NCBI RefSeq assembly: GCF_000568255.1
Contig: NZ_KK037166.1
Coordinates: 487,063 to 526,017, forward strand
Direction: 5' to 3'
Length of the DNA stretch: 38,955 bases
Source: Kutzneria sp. 744
Lineage (GTDB): Bacteria; Actinomycetota; Actinomycetes; Mycobacteriales; Pseudonocardiaceae
Under the pieces are notes generated by a model, which saw nothing but the letters and a program-made list of their open reading frames with translations, was not told the origin of the DNA and did not search any database. Below are positions 17,605 to 26,040 of this stretch, piece by piece (the first letter of the stretch is position 1; each line of letters begins with the position of its first letter). The position numbers and the translations under genes were made by a program.

Positions 17605-18830
17605 ATGCTTTCACGAGCAGGCAAGACAAGAAGCATCATCCTTACCGCCGTATTGACGGTTGCCGTATCCACATCCGGCCTGACAGGTCAGGCTTCGGCC
17701 GACACCACGGCACAGGAAGGCGCATCGCAGATTGTTGCCGACATGGGCGCGGGCTGGAACCTGGGCAACCAACTGGAGGCCAGCTCCAACGGATACCCCA
17801 GCGAAACCGCCTGGGGTCAGCCGACCGTGACGCAAGTGATCATCGACAAGGTGAAGGCGGCGGGATTCAAGACGATCCAAATCCCGGTCTCCTACCTGAA
17901 AACATAGGACCCGGTCCGAACTACACGATCAACCCTTCCTGACTGAACAGGATCCAGGAGGTCGTCAACTACGCCTACAACCGAGGCCTGCATGTGTTGA
18001 TCAACATGCACGGCGATGGCTACAAGACCGTCAGCAACTCGTGGTTGATCTGCGACTCGTCCAACCAGACGACAATCAGGGCCAAGTACCAGAAGAACTG
18101 GCAACAAATCGCGAACAAGTTCCAGAACTACGACCAACACCTGATCTTCGAATCCATGAACGAGGAGTTCACCGGGCAGTACGGCAACCCCACCCAACCG
18201 TGCTACTCGAACATCAACAGCTACAACCAGATCTTCGTGGACACCGTACGGAAAGCCGGCGGCAACAACAACGGTTCACGATGGCTGCTCATCCCCGGCT
18301 GGAACACCAACATCGACTACACCGCCGGGAACTACGGCTTCACGCTCCCCACCGACAAATACCGTTCCTCCTCCGTCCCCGGAAATGAACAGCGGATCAT
18401 GATCTCCGTTCATTACTACGACCCCTGGGACTTCACCGGAGCGGACAGCGGCGCCAGCACGCAGTGGGGACGAGCCGCGACCAATCCGTCGAAGAGGTCG
18501 ACCTGGGGCCAGGAGGACCATCTGGACGCACAGTTGAAGAAGATGCACGACACCTTCGGCGTCAAGGGATATCCGATAGTTGTCGGTGAATACGGTGCGA
18601 ACGACAAGACCTCATCCGACTCGTCGAACAACAAGTATCGCGCGAACTATGCCCACGCCGTGGTGGCCACGGCCAAGAAGTATGGCGAAGCCACCATTTA
18701 CTGGGACAACGGCGCCACCGGCCAGTACGGGTTCGGACTCTTCGACCGACGCTCGTACGCGGTGACCCAACAGGGCATCATCAATGCCATTATGAGCGGC
18801 CTTGGCGGCGGCGCCCGGTCGGCCATGTGA
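17605..18830 (+). pseudogene. Broken GH5 endoglucanase (frameshift plus nonsense codon)
   Basis: An intact signal peptide (start ATG 17605, AGGAGGG upstream) leads into MGAGWNLGNQLEASSNGYP and AGFKTIQIPVSYLK, then stops at TAG 17905. In the frame shifted by one base the protein continues IGPGPNYTINPS, meets TGA at 17940-17942 where homologues have Trp, and then runs LNRIQEVVNYAYNRGLHVL without interruption to 18830. The shift fits the loss of one A in the run at 17899-17902. The acid/base (FESMNEEF) and nucleophile (VVGEYGAND) glutamates survive downstream. The sequence resembles Paenibacillus/Clostridium-type GH5 cellulases, and its base composition looks less GC-rich than its neighbours, suggesting transfer. 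It lies between two paralogous hydrolase genes. Confidence 0.88.
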
Positions 18831-19042
18831 AGTGGAACACGGAAGCGACAACCCCAGCGCGGGGCCGCCGTTCCGAAATTGACGTGACAAAGGTTCCCGC
18901 ACACCGAAGGAATCGAGGACCGTCGCCATCGCGCGGAATGGTTTTCCTTGGCGGCACAACAAAGGGGACCGTCGAGCACACGAGTGTCACCAGGACGTCG
19001 GCGGCAGCGTGTCGCCGTGAAAGTAGCTGGAGGTAGCACGCT

Positions 19043-20056
19043 ATGCGCCGGATCGAAGTGCATGCAGGGCGGGCGGGGACCCGCTCGTTGGGCCAGGTGT
19101 GGAGGTGGTTCGCGGTCGCGGTCGGTCTCGCGGTCGTCACCGCCGTGGCCGGGGCGGTTCCGGCGACGGCCGCCGAGAATCCGCACCAGCCGGGACAGGT
19201 CCAAGTAGCCGAGAACCTCTACCAGCGCGGCCCGGACCCGACCAAACAGAGTGTCACCACAGCGGGCACCTTCGCCACGGCCACGATGAACGTGTCGGAG
19301 TTCCGAAAGGGCGTGATCTACTACCCGACCGACACCAGTCACGGCACCTTCGGCGCGATCGCGTTCATCCCCGGCTACAACGGCTCGTGGGCCGCGCTGG
19401 AATGGACGGGACCCTGGCTGGCCTCGTTCGGGTTCGTCGTGATCGGATTCGAGGCGGCCAACCCCGGCGACGGGGACGCCGCCCGCGGCACACAACTGCT
19501 GGCCGCGTTGGACTACCTGACCCAGCGCAGTCCGGTACGCGGCCGGATCGACCCCAACCGGACGGCGGTGATCGGCCACTCGATGGGTGGCGGCGGGGCC
19601 ATGTCCGCGGCGTCGAAGCGTCCGTCATTGAAAACCGCGATCGGGCTGGCGCCGGCCATCTTCTCGACGAACATGAAGACCCTGAAGGTGCCCGCCATGG
19701 TGATGGTCGGACAGAAGGACACGACGGTCTCGCCGTCGTACGCCAAGAACTTCTACAACCAGATTCCGACGAAGAAGGCGTACGTCGAACTCACCGGCGC
19801 CACTCACGGCTTCCCCAGCTGGAAGCCGAACTCGGTGATGATGCGCAAGGTCGTCCCCTGGTTCAAGGTCTTCCTCGACAACGACGCCCGCTACACCCAG
19901 TTCCTGTGCCCACAGCTCGACTCGACCGGCGTCAGCGCCTACCAGAGCACCTGCCCGCTCCTGCCCGGCGGGTCGGCCTCCACGTCCACCGACCACGAAG
20001 CGGTGAACCCCGCAGCCGTGCACACCGGCGCCATCAACTCCCACTATCCGGGCTGA
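19043..20056 (+). CDS. Secreted PETase/cutinase-family alpha/beta hydrolase, copy 2
   Basis: The 337-residue protein has a long N-region before the signal helix (FAVAVGLAVVTAVAGAVPATAA). It carries the same family blocks as copy 1: YQRGPDPT, GVIYYPTDTSHGTFGAIAFIPGYNG and WLASFGFVVIGFE. The triad is S180 in GHSMGGGG, D226 in GQKDTTVSPSY and H255 in GATHGFP. The C-terminal Cys pair in FLCPQL and STCPLL is also present. The position of the IsPETase clamp Trp is Ala (LAPAIF). A 25-residue tail after STCPLLP is extra. It is a diverged paralogue of the gene at 16567. GGAGG at 19029-19033 sets the start. Confidence 0.9.
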   Translation: MRRIEVHAGRAGTRSLGQVWRWFAVAVGLAVVTAVAGAVPATAAENPHQPGQVQVAENLYQRGPDPTKQSVTTAGTFATATMNVSEFRKGVIYYPTDTSHGTFGAIAFIPGYNGSWAALEWTGPWLASFGFVVIGFEAANPGDGDAARGTQLLAALDYLTQRSPVRGRIDPNRTAVIGHSMGGGGAMSAASKRPSLKTAIGLAPAIFSTNMKTLKVPAMVMVGQKDTTVSPSYAKNFYNQIPTKKAYVELTGATHGFPSWKPNSVMMRKVVPWFKVFLDNDARYTQFLCPQLDSTGVSAYQSTCPLLPGGSASTSTDHEAVNPAAVHTGAINSHYPG

Positions 20057-20061
20057 TCCGC

Positions 20062-20088
20062 ACCGGCCCCGACGCCGTCGGGGCCGGT
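20062..20088. terminator. Hairpin terminator after hydrolase copy 2
   Basis: ACCGGCCCCGAC (20062-20073) and GTCGGGGCCGGT (20077-20088) form a perfect 12-bp stem with a 3-nt loop, 5 bp past the stop codon. Confidence 0.85.
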
Positions 20089-20205
20089 TCCGTGCCGGCA
20101 CCCGGTTCACGGTCGTCCCGGCCGCGGCCGGGACGACGACGCGCTTCGACCGCCCACTGCCGCCCGGTGCAGGACAATCCAGGTCTCACCGCCCGTAGGC
20201 CAAAG

Positions 20206-20802
20206 GTGACGAGCGCCGCGCTGTTCGTGGCCGTCTTTCTGGCCTGCGCGGTCGAGGCCGTCGAGGCGCTGACGATCGTGCTCGCGGCCGGCACCGCCCG
20301 CGACTGGCGGTCGGCGTTGTGGGGCGTCGGCGCGGGCCTGTCGGCTCTCGCCGTGATCGTCGCCGCGCTCGGGCCGGCGCTGACCGCCATCCCCATCGAC
20401 GCCCTGCGGATGGTCATCGGCGGCCTCCTGCTGATCTTCGGCCTGCAGTGGCTGCGCAAGGTGATCCTGCGCGCCACCGGCCACAAGGCCCTGCACGACG
20501 AGTCGCGCATCTTCGACGAGACGCTGGCGGCGGCCCGCTCGGCCGACAGCCGCCGCAGCGCAGTGATCGGCGACTGGTACGCGTTCACGCTGTCGTTCAA
20601 GGGTCTTCTGCTGGAAGGGCTCGAAGTGGCCTTCATCGTGTTGACCTTCGGCGTCAGCCAGGGCGGCATCGGCACGGCCACCGTCGCAGCACTGTGCGCC
20701 GTCGCACTGGTCACCGGTGTCGGAATCGCGGTCATGGCCCCGTTGGCCAGGGTGCCCGAGAACGGGCTGATCGCGGTGGGACGACGGAAGGTGACGGCAT
20801 GA
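20206..20802 (+). CDS. COG4280-type membrane protein with duplicated acidic transmembrane motif
   Basis: The product is about 198 residues with six or so hydrophobic segments. The first helix contains VEAVEALTIVLA and the fourth LLEGLEVAFIVL. The two E-x-x-E motifs in matching places point to an internal duplication, as in the LysE/UPF0016/TerC-like transporter superfamily, where such acidic residues bind metal ions. A charged cytoplasmic loop (HDESRIFDETLAAARSADSRRSA) joins the halves. I recognise the family but not a function; metal or proton-coupled transport is a guess. GTG 20206 begins just before the first helix; GTG 20167 is an alternative. The stop overlaps the next gene (ATGA). Confidence 0.75.
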   Translation: MTSAALFVAVFLACAVEAVEALTIVLAAGTARDWRSALWGVGAGLSALAVIVAALGPALTAIPIDALRMVIGGLLLIFGLQWLRKVILRATGHKALHDESRIFDETLAAARSADSRRSAVIGDWYAFTLSFKGLLLEGLEVAFIVLTFGVSQGGIGTATVAALCAVALVTGVGIAVMAPLARVPENGLIAVGRRKVTA

Positions 20803-20999
20803 CCAGGCTCCGACGGTTTCTGTTCTTCTGGTACGACTTCGTCGTCGGCGACGACTGGCGGATGGCGGTCGCCGTCGTGGCCGCGCTCGTGATCACGTTC
20901 GTCCTCGCCGGCGCGGGATTGCCGGCCTGGTGGGTGCTTTCGCTCGCCGTCCTCGTCGTGTTGCCGTTGAGTCTGCGCCATGCCACACGTGACCGTTGA
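20799..20999 (+). CDS. Small two-helix membrane protein
   Basis: The 66-residue protein reads MTRLRRFLFFWYDFVVGDDWRM-, then two hydrophobic segments (VAVVAALVITFVLAGAGL and AWWVLSLAVLVVLPLSL) and a basic end. It overlaps the upstream membrane-protein gene by 4 bp, so the two are translationally coupled and probably form one complex. No enzymatic motif is visible. Confidence 0.78.
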   Translation: MTRLRRFLFFWYDFVVGDDWRMAVAVVAALVITFVLAGAGLPAWWVLSLAVLVVLPLSLRHATRDR

Positions 21000-21574
21000 C
21001 CGTCGCCCACTGACGGTCGCCGGCGTGCCGGCAGTCCTGCCGATCCACGGTTGACTCGTCGCTCACCGGCAGCCACCGGTGACCGCGGTCGCCGTCGCGC
21101 TGACGGACACGGCCACGCCCGCCGGCCCTCTGACGTGGTCGGCGGCTGGTTGTTCGCCACGGTCTGGCTCGCCATGACCTGGTCGTTGCCCGCCATCACC
21201 GGTCCGCGTCGCACTCCGCCGGCCGACGCGACCGAGGACCTCGGTGACGAGGCCGCCTGAGCCGGATCCGCCCAGGGACTTCTGGAGGCTGTGATGTGCC
21301 CCGGGTTTCTCGCTTCGAGACAGCGGCGCGAGCTTTCCTCGGGTCGTCGCGATGGACATGCTCTGCCGGCTCGACCCCGGCTTTCCGCCGCCGGGCCATC
21401 GGGAGAACACCGGACGTGGCCCGGCTGAACAGTCCGTGTCCGCCGTCAACGGTCAAAAGCGGACGATGCTCCATTCGGTCATCGCCTACTACAGGACTGT
21501 CGAAGTTCGGGCCGGTGACGCTTACGCTGCCTGCCGGCACACCCACCGGACCCGGCTTCCCACAAGGAGAAACA
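21000..21574. other. Gene-poor stretch before the phosphatase gene
   Basis: This 575-bp stretch has no strongly supported gene. A frame ending at 21260 carries one hydrophobic segment (VVGGWLFATVWLAMTWSLPAI) directly downstream of the two membrane-protein genes and might be a third small membrane protein, but it lacks a good start. The last 270 bp show nothing recognisable apart from the leader of the phosphatase gene. Confidence 0.45.
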
Positions 21575-23179
21575 ATGCGCAGAGGGCTGATGGTCGCGGT
21601 CCTGGCGGCGACCGCGCTCGTCGGGTCCACGGCCGGGGCCGCGTCGGCCCTGCCGGTCGCCCCACACGCGATTCCCCGTCCGGACCACGTCGTCGTGGTG
21701 TTGGAGGAGAACCACTCGTACGGCGACGTCATCGGCAGCTCCAGTGCGCCGTACCTCAACTCGCTGGCCGCCGGGGGCGCGTCCTTCACCCAGTCGTTCG
21801 CGATCACACACCCCAGCGAGCCGAACTACCTGGCCCTCTTCTCCGGCTCCACACAGGGCCTGTCCGACGACTCCTGCCCGCACACCTACAGCGGCGCCAA
21901 CCTCGGTCAGGAGACCATCGGCGCCGGACTCACCTTCACCGGTTACTCCGAGTCGATGCCCTCGGCCGGCTACACCGGCTGCACCAGCGGCAGCTACGCC
22001 CGCAAGCACAACCCGTGGGTGAACTTCACCACCGTGCCGGCCGCCTCCAACCAGCCGTTCACCAGCTTCCCCAGCGACTTCACCACGCTGCCGACCGTGT
22101 CGTTCGTCGTCCCCAACCTGCAGAACGACATGCACGACGGCACCGTGCAACAGGGCGACACCTGGCTGCGCAGCCACATGGACGCCTACGCCCAGTGGGC
22201 CAAGGCGCACAACAGCCTGTTGGTCGTGACCTGGGACGAGGACGACAACAGCGCCAACAACCAGATCCCGACGATCATCACCGGCGCCGGGGTTACCGCC
22301 GGAAAGTACAGCGAGACCATCAACCACTACAACGTGCTGCGCACCCTGGAGGACGCCTACGCCCTGCCGCGCGCCGGCGCCAGCGCCTCGGCCACCCCGA
22401 TCACCGACATCTTCGCCGGCCAGACCGGCGGCGTGACCGTCGCCAACCCCGGCAACCAGACCGGCACCGTCGGCACGGCCACGAGCCTGCAGATGCACGC
22501 GACCGACTCCGGGTCGGGTCAGACCCTGACCTACTCCGCCTCCGGTCTGCCCGCCGGTCTGTCGATCGACTCCTCGACCGGACTGATCTCCGGCACACCG
22601 ACGACGGCCGGCAGCAGCACTGTCACCGTCACCGCGACGGACACGGCAAACGCCAGCGGCAACACGACTTTCGGCTGGACCGTCGGCCCCGCGTCCGGTG
22701 GCTGCAGTGCCGCGCAGAAGTTCGGCAACCCCGGCTTCGAGACCGGCGCCGCGCCGCCGTGGACCGCCGCCTCGGGCGTGATCTCCAACAACAGCGGAGA
22801 GTCCCCGCACAGCGGCTCGTGGTACAGCTGGCTCGACGGCTACGGTTCCTCGCACACCGACACGCTGGCCCAGACCGTCACGCTGCCCACCGGCTGCACG
22901 AGCTACCAGCTCGGCTTCTGGCTGCACATCGACACCGCCGAGACGACGACCACCACCCAGTACGACAAGCTGACCACGCAGGTCCTCAACGCCTCCGGCA
23001 CGGTGCTCGGCACACTGGCGACCTTCTCCAACCTCAACCACAGCACCGGCTACGCCCAGCACACCTACGACCTGTCCGCGTACGCCGGCCAGACGATCAC
23101 CATCAAGTTCACCGGCGCCGAGGACTCCAGCCAGCAGACGTCCTTCGTGCTCGACGACACCAGCCTCGCGGTGTCCTGA
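21575..23179 (+). CDS. Secreted phosphoesterase (SapM/AcpA-like) with Ig-like and C-terminal carbohydrate-binding-like domains
   Basis: The 534-residue protein has a signal peptide (to GAASA). The phosphoesterase domain has [37 protein letters not shown] and [20 protein letters not shown], which provide the metal-ligand Glu/Asn/Asp/His set of the SapM/AcpA acid-phosphatase family. A He_PIG Ig-like repeat follows (about 270-365, with [25 protein letters not shown]). After a Cys-containing linker comes a beta-sandwich domain beginning [11 protein letters not shown] and ending [10 protein letters not shown]. It should release phosphate from organic phosphates outside the cell. AAGGAG 21564-21569 sets the start. 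It is followed by a strong hairpin. Confidence 0.88.
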   Translation: MRRGLMVAVLAATALVGSTAGAASALPVAPHAIPRPDHVVVVLEENHSYGDVIGSSSAPYLNSLAAGGASFTQSFAITHPSEPNYLALFSGSTQGLSDDSCPHTYSGANLGQETIGAGLTFTGYSESMPSAGYTGCTSGSYARKHNPWVNFTTVPAASNQPFTSFPSDFTTLPTVSFVVPNLQNDMHDGTVQQGDTWLRSHMDAYAQWAKAHNSLLVVTWDEDDNSANNQIPTIITGAGVTAGKYSETINHYNVLRTLEDAYALPRAGASASATPITDIFAGQTGGVTVANPGNQTGTVGTATSLQMHATDSGSGQTLTYSASGLPAGLSIDSSTGLISGTPTTAGSSTVTVTATDTANASGNTTFGWTVGPASGGCSAAQKFGNPGFETGAAPPWTAASGVISNNSGESPHSGSWYSWLDGYGSSHTDTLAQTVTLPTGCTSYQLGFWLHIDTAETTTTTQYDKLTTQVLNASGTVLGTLATFSNLNHSTGYAQHTYDLSAYAGQTITIKFTGAEDSSQQTSFVLDDTSLAVS

Positions 23180-23214
23180 CCGTCAGGACGGCCGGGCGCA
23201 GTTCCGGTGGATCG

Positions 23215-23251
23215 TGGCACCTGTGGGGTTTCCAAAACCCCACAGGTGCCA
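23215..23251. terminator. Strong hairpin terminator
   Basis: A perfect 17-bp inverted repeat, from TGGCACCTGTGGGGTTT (23215-23231) to AAACCCCACAGGTGCCA (23235-23251), with a 3-nt loop lies 35 bp after the phosphatase stop. Confidence 0.88.
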
Positions 23252-23601
23252 GAAGCTTCAGGTCTGCCAAGAATTGGCCGGCCGGGGTGAGCGAACCTCG
23301 CGGGAGCGGCGCAGCCGTCGACCGTTGTAGCGCCGGCCGGCCGTGGCGAGCATGACATCCTGAAGGCCGCTTCATTCGCACGATCGGCGGATTTGCGAAC
23401 GTCCGTCACCGACCAGCCCGGCGAATTCGTCCGTTTCGTGAGCAATGGTCGCAACGTCCGCGCATCCGTGGCCGGATGTGAGTCAGACACGACTTCCGTC
23501 GGTGGCTGCCCGTCTTGCCGTCGTCCTACCATCGTCCAGCGCGCACTCCAGTGGCTCGGGTACCCCTGCGACCAATGGTGACCCCTGAACGGAGATGGCT
23601 C
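23252..23601. other. Intergenic stretch before the protease pseudogene
   Basis: About 350 bp without a supported gene, RNA or repeat. A promoter for the protease gene must have lain here, but I cannot pick one with confidence. Confidence 0.5.
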
Positions 23602-24655
23602 ATGAACCCTGCACGCCATCAACAGCGGGCGAGGAGGCTCGCGGCGACCGTCGCCGGCGTTCTCGTCGCCGCCCTCGGGTGGGCAGTGCCGACGGCGACC
23701 GCCCACGCTGCCCCGACGATCGCCGCCCGACCGGCGGCACACCTCGGCGCGACCGCCCAGTCCCTGCTCGGCGACCGCACCATCGGCTTCTACTACGACA
23801 ACGCCAGCAAGCAGCTGATCGTCACCGTCACCGACGACGCCGCAGCCGCGCAAGTCCACGCCCTGGGCGCAGTGCCGGTCAAGGTGCCCTACCACGCGTC
23901 GGAACTCGCCGCGGTGACAACGCAATTGGCGCTGAAGGCACGAATTCCCGGCACGGCGTGGCGGATCGACCCCCGCACCGGCCAGGTGCTGGTCACCGCC
24001 GACTCGACCGTCACCGGCGCCAAGCTGGCCTCCTTGACCAGCGTGGTCAAGGAACTCGGCGACAAGGCTCGGCTGAAGATCACTGCCAGCACACTGCGGC
24101 CGCTGATCGCCGGCGGCGACGCCATCTGGGGCCAAGGACTGCGCTGCTCCCTGGGCTTCAACGTCCACGACTCCAGCGGCAACCCGGCGATCCTGACCGC
24201 CGGCCACTGCGGCGTCGCGACCAACGACTGGTGGGCCGACAGCGGCAACAACGAGCACATCGCCACCACCGCGCAGGCGGACTTCCCCGGCACCGACTAC
24301 TCCTACGCGACCTACGACCAGGGCGTCGACGCCCCCAGCGCGGTCAACACGGGCCAGCAGATCTCCCAGGCCGGTGACGCGACCGTCGGCGAGCAGGTGA
24401 CGCGCAGCGGCTCCACCAGCGGCGTGCACCGTGACCGGCCTCAATGCCACCGTGAACTACCAGGAAGGCAGCGTCAGCGGCCTGATCGACACCGACGTGT
24501 GCGCCGAGCCCGGCGATAGCGGCGGCTCGATGTACGACGGTGACACCGCGCTCGGTCTCACCTCGGGCGGCAGCGGCGACTGCCAGTCCGGCGGCGAAAC
24601 GTTCTTCCAGCCGGTGCCGGCCGCGCTCAGCGCGTACGGCCTCACGCTGCCCTGA
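23602..24655 (+). pseudogene. Frameshifted streptogrisin/alpha-lytic-type S1 protease
   Basis: The gene starts with GGAGATGGCTC-ATG and a signal peptide (to ATAHAA). An alpha-lytic-type pro-region follows (TIGFYYDNASKQLIVTVTDD to about residue 170), then a mature domain with the His of LTAGHCG and the Asp region GTDYSY. The frame breaks at GSTSGVH (about 24421-24428). The rest continues in another frame as [34 protein letters not shown] with the catalytic Ser, and GETFFQPV. Homologues have SGVHSGTVTGLN, so about 8 bases (coding SG) between two CAC copies look lost. Without correction the protein lacks its Ser and is inactive. A sequencing error is possible but an 8-base loss makes it unlikely. 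Confidence 0.87.
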
Positions 24656-24660
24656 CGAAT

Positions 24661-24699
24661 CCCTGTCGGCGTCCGGCGAACCGCCGGGCGCCGACAGGG
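24661..24699. terminator. Hairpin terminator after the protease
   Basis: CCCTGTCGGCG (24661-24671) pairs with CGCCGACAGGG (24689-24699), and an inner CCGGCG/CGCCGG stem extends it. It begins 5 bp after the protease stop. Confidence 0.85.
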
Positions 24700-24929
24700 C
24701 CGTCATCTCACGGACGGTACATGAGCACCGCTCATACCCGCTGTCGCCCCGATGCTCGGAGCAATCAGGCATCGATCATCGACGCGGTGCTCACAGTGCT
24801 GCTACGCCCTCGGTACAGCCAGAATCCGGAGCGCGACAGGAGCGTTCGATCAGGCGGTGCAAGAGGGGCTGCCTGTCGCTCTGTTCGCCAGCCCCGTCGC
24901 CGTTACCTGTGGGGTGCGTGACGTTCTGA

Positions 24930-25259
24930 TCAGGTGTACTCGTGCTCAGCGTTGATCCGCTGCGCTTCGTGGAGCTGGTCTTCCAGGGTGATGATCCGAC
25001 AGGCCGCGCCCAGGGCCGTGCCCTGATCGACCAGCTCCCGCACCCGGGCGGCGATCCGCAGTTGGTGGCGGGAGTAGCGGCGATGCCCACCGGTCGAGCG
25101 CGCCGGCTCGATCAGCTCGGCCTCGTCCAGGCTCCGCAGAAAACCCGCCGTGGTGCCCAGCATCTCCGCGGCACGGCCCATGGTGTAGGCCGGGTAGTGC
25201 TCATCGTCGAACCTGTCGGCCGCACTCGCACCGGCCGCGTCTCGCTGACCAGGGATCAT
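24930..25259 (-). CDS. Small MerR-family transcriptional regulator
   Basis: The 109-residue protein has a MerR winged helix-turn-helix: YTMGRAAEMLGTTAGFLRSLDEAELIEPARSTGGHRRYSRHQL (about residues 25-67). A short dimerisation helix follows (GAACRIITLEDQLHEAQRINAE). It lacks Cys residues, so it is not a metal or thiol sensor of the classical type. It belongs to a common actinomycete group of minimal MerR proteins of unknown target. GGAGGCGCG precedes ATG 25259. A large hairpin lies immediately upstream in its leader (25277-25307). Confidence 0.92.
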   Translation of the reverse strand: MIPGQRDAAGASAADRFDDEHYPAYTMGRAAEMLGTTAGFLRSLDEAELIEPARSTGGHRRYSRHQLRIAARVRELVDQGTALGAACRIITLEDQLHEAQRINAEHEYT

Positions 25260-25276
25260 CGCGCCTCCACATCATG

Positions 25277-25307
25277 AGGGGCCCCGGCGCAGACAGCGCC
25301 GGGGCCC
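25277..25307 (-). terminator. Large hairpin in front of the merR gene (terminator or attenuator)
   Basis: GGGGCCCCGGCGC (25277-25289) and GCGCCGGGGCCCC (25295-25307) form a perfect 13-bp, all-GC stem with a 5-nt loop. It is only about 17 nt upstream of the merR start, overlapping the leader. It could terminate minus-strand transcription arriving from the repeat region or attenuate merR. Confidence 0.7.
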
Positions 25308-25526
25308 CAGGGGTTTGGGTTTGATCACCATCAACCGACCGAAAGATCGGCTTTCACTGTCCGCGTGGCCCGCCTGAGAGGCAGAACCCGCGGGGATCGC
25401 ATACGCGTGACCGAAGACCACCTTCCAATCCGATGGGACTGCGGCACCCGCCCGGCGCGACACAACCTGAAGCGGGCGATCCGACGGCGTGCAACCCTTC
25501 CCTTCTCCTCTGACTACCTCATACGC

Positions 25527-25612
25527 ACTGCGGATACTGCATGTACTGCGGATACAGCGACTTGCTGAACTGCGACTTGCTGAACTGCCACTCGCACTTG
25601 CCGAACTACTGC
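25527..25612. repeat. Cluster of short direct repeats
   Basis: ACTGCGGATAC occurs at 25527-25537 and 25545-25555. GACTTGCTGAACTGC occurs twice in perfect tandem (25559-25573, 25574-25588) and once in degenerate form (GCACTTGCCGAACTACTGC, about 25594-25612). Iterated short motifs like these can be protein-binding sites (iterons), or a small repeat expansion; which one is unknown. No gene is supported here. Confidence 0.75.
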
Positions 25613-25689
25613 GTGACTGTCGTGCTTGTCCTTTCACGACGACCACGTCTGAACCCCTTACCGAATTGGGCCCAGCACCTGACGCCGCT

Positions 25690-25786
25690 GGTCACCCACC
25701 AGAACCCCGTCCACTGATCGGCTCCGGCGCACCTGACCGTCTAACACTTCACTTGCGTCCCGCGGACAGGTCGAACATCGCCCGCG
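25690..25786 (-). repeat. Two-hairpin repeat element, copy R1
   Basis: Hairpin P1 (25690-25738) is 49 nt long: a 5-bp outer stem GGTCA/TGACC, asymmetric 2/4-nt internal loop, a 7-bp inner stem and a 19-nt loop. On the minus strand two inner-stem pairs are G-U where copy R2 has G-C, so the pairing survives only if the RNA is made from the minus strand. A weaker second hairpin P2 (CGCGG 25761-25765 with CCGCG 25782-25786) matches the P2 position of the other copies but its loop has diverged. Confidence 0.65.
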
Positions 25787-25872
25787 TCCTACTGTCGTGC
25801 CGTATGCGTTCGCAACTGCCATCACCGCGCGAGACCAGGTGAACAGTCTGGCCCCCTTCGGCTCACTGCCTC

Positions 25873-25960
25873 GGTCACCCGCCGGAACCCCTTCCACTGA
25901 CCGGCTCCGGCGCACCTGACCGTCTAGCCACTGCTCGCGGGTAGTTCGTCATCTCCCGCG
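25873..25960 (-). repeat. Two-hairpin repeat element, copy R2
   Basis: P1 (25873-25921, 49 nt) has GGTCA/TGACC and CGCCGGA/TCCGGCG stems, all pairs Watson-Crick, and the 19-nt loop ACCCC-T-C-CTGACCGGC shared with the other copies. P2 (25936-25960, 25 nt) has the stem CGCGGG/CCCGCG around the 13-nt loop TAGTTCGTCATCT. This is the cleanest copy; it starts 183 bp after R1. Confidence 0.72.
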
Positions 25961-26040
25961 TCGATCCCTCTTGCGTTTCTCTTTGCTTACGACCGTCCGC
26001 TGAGCCCTGGCGTATCTGCCCAGCACTACCACCGGTCCTT

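Noticed and set aside
17940-17942. TGA read as a sense codon (recoding) in the GH5 gene
   Set aside because: A frameshift 35 bp upstream already breaks the gene, and other genes in the window use TGA as a normal stop.
21051-21260. Third small membrane protein after the COG4280-type pair
   Set aside because: One hydrophobic segment is present but the only starts are poor and no ribosome binding site is seen; left as a possibility inside the gene-poor entry.
25658-25915. Minus-strand open frame with a repeated VRRSRSV segment
   Set aside because: The protein repeat is a consequence of the hairpin repeats; the third copy is not in the same frame, and stem pairing, not the amino-acid sequence, is what is conserved.
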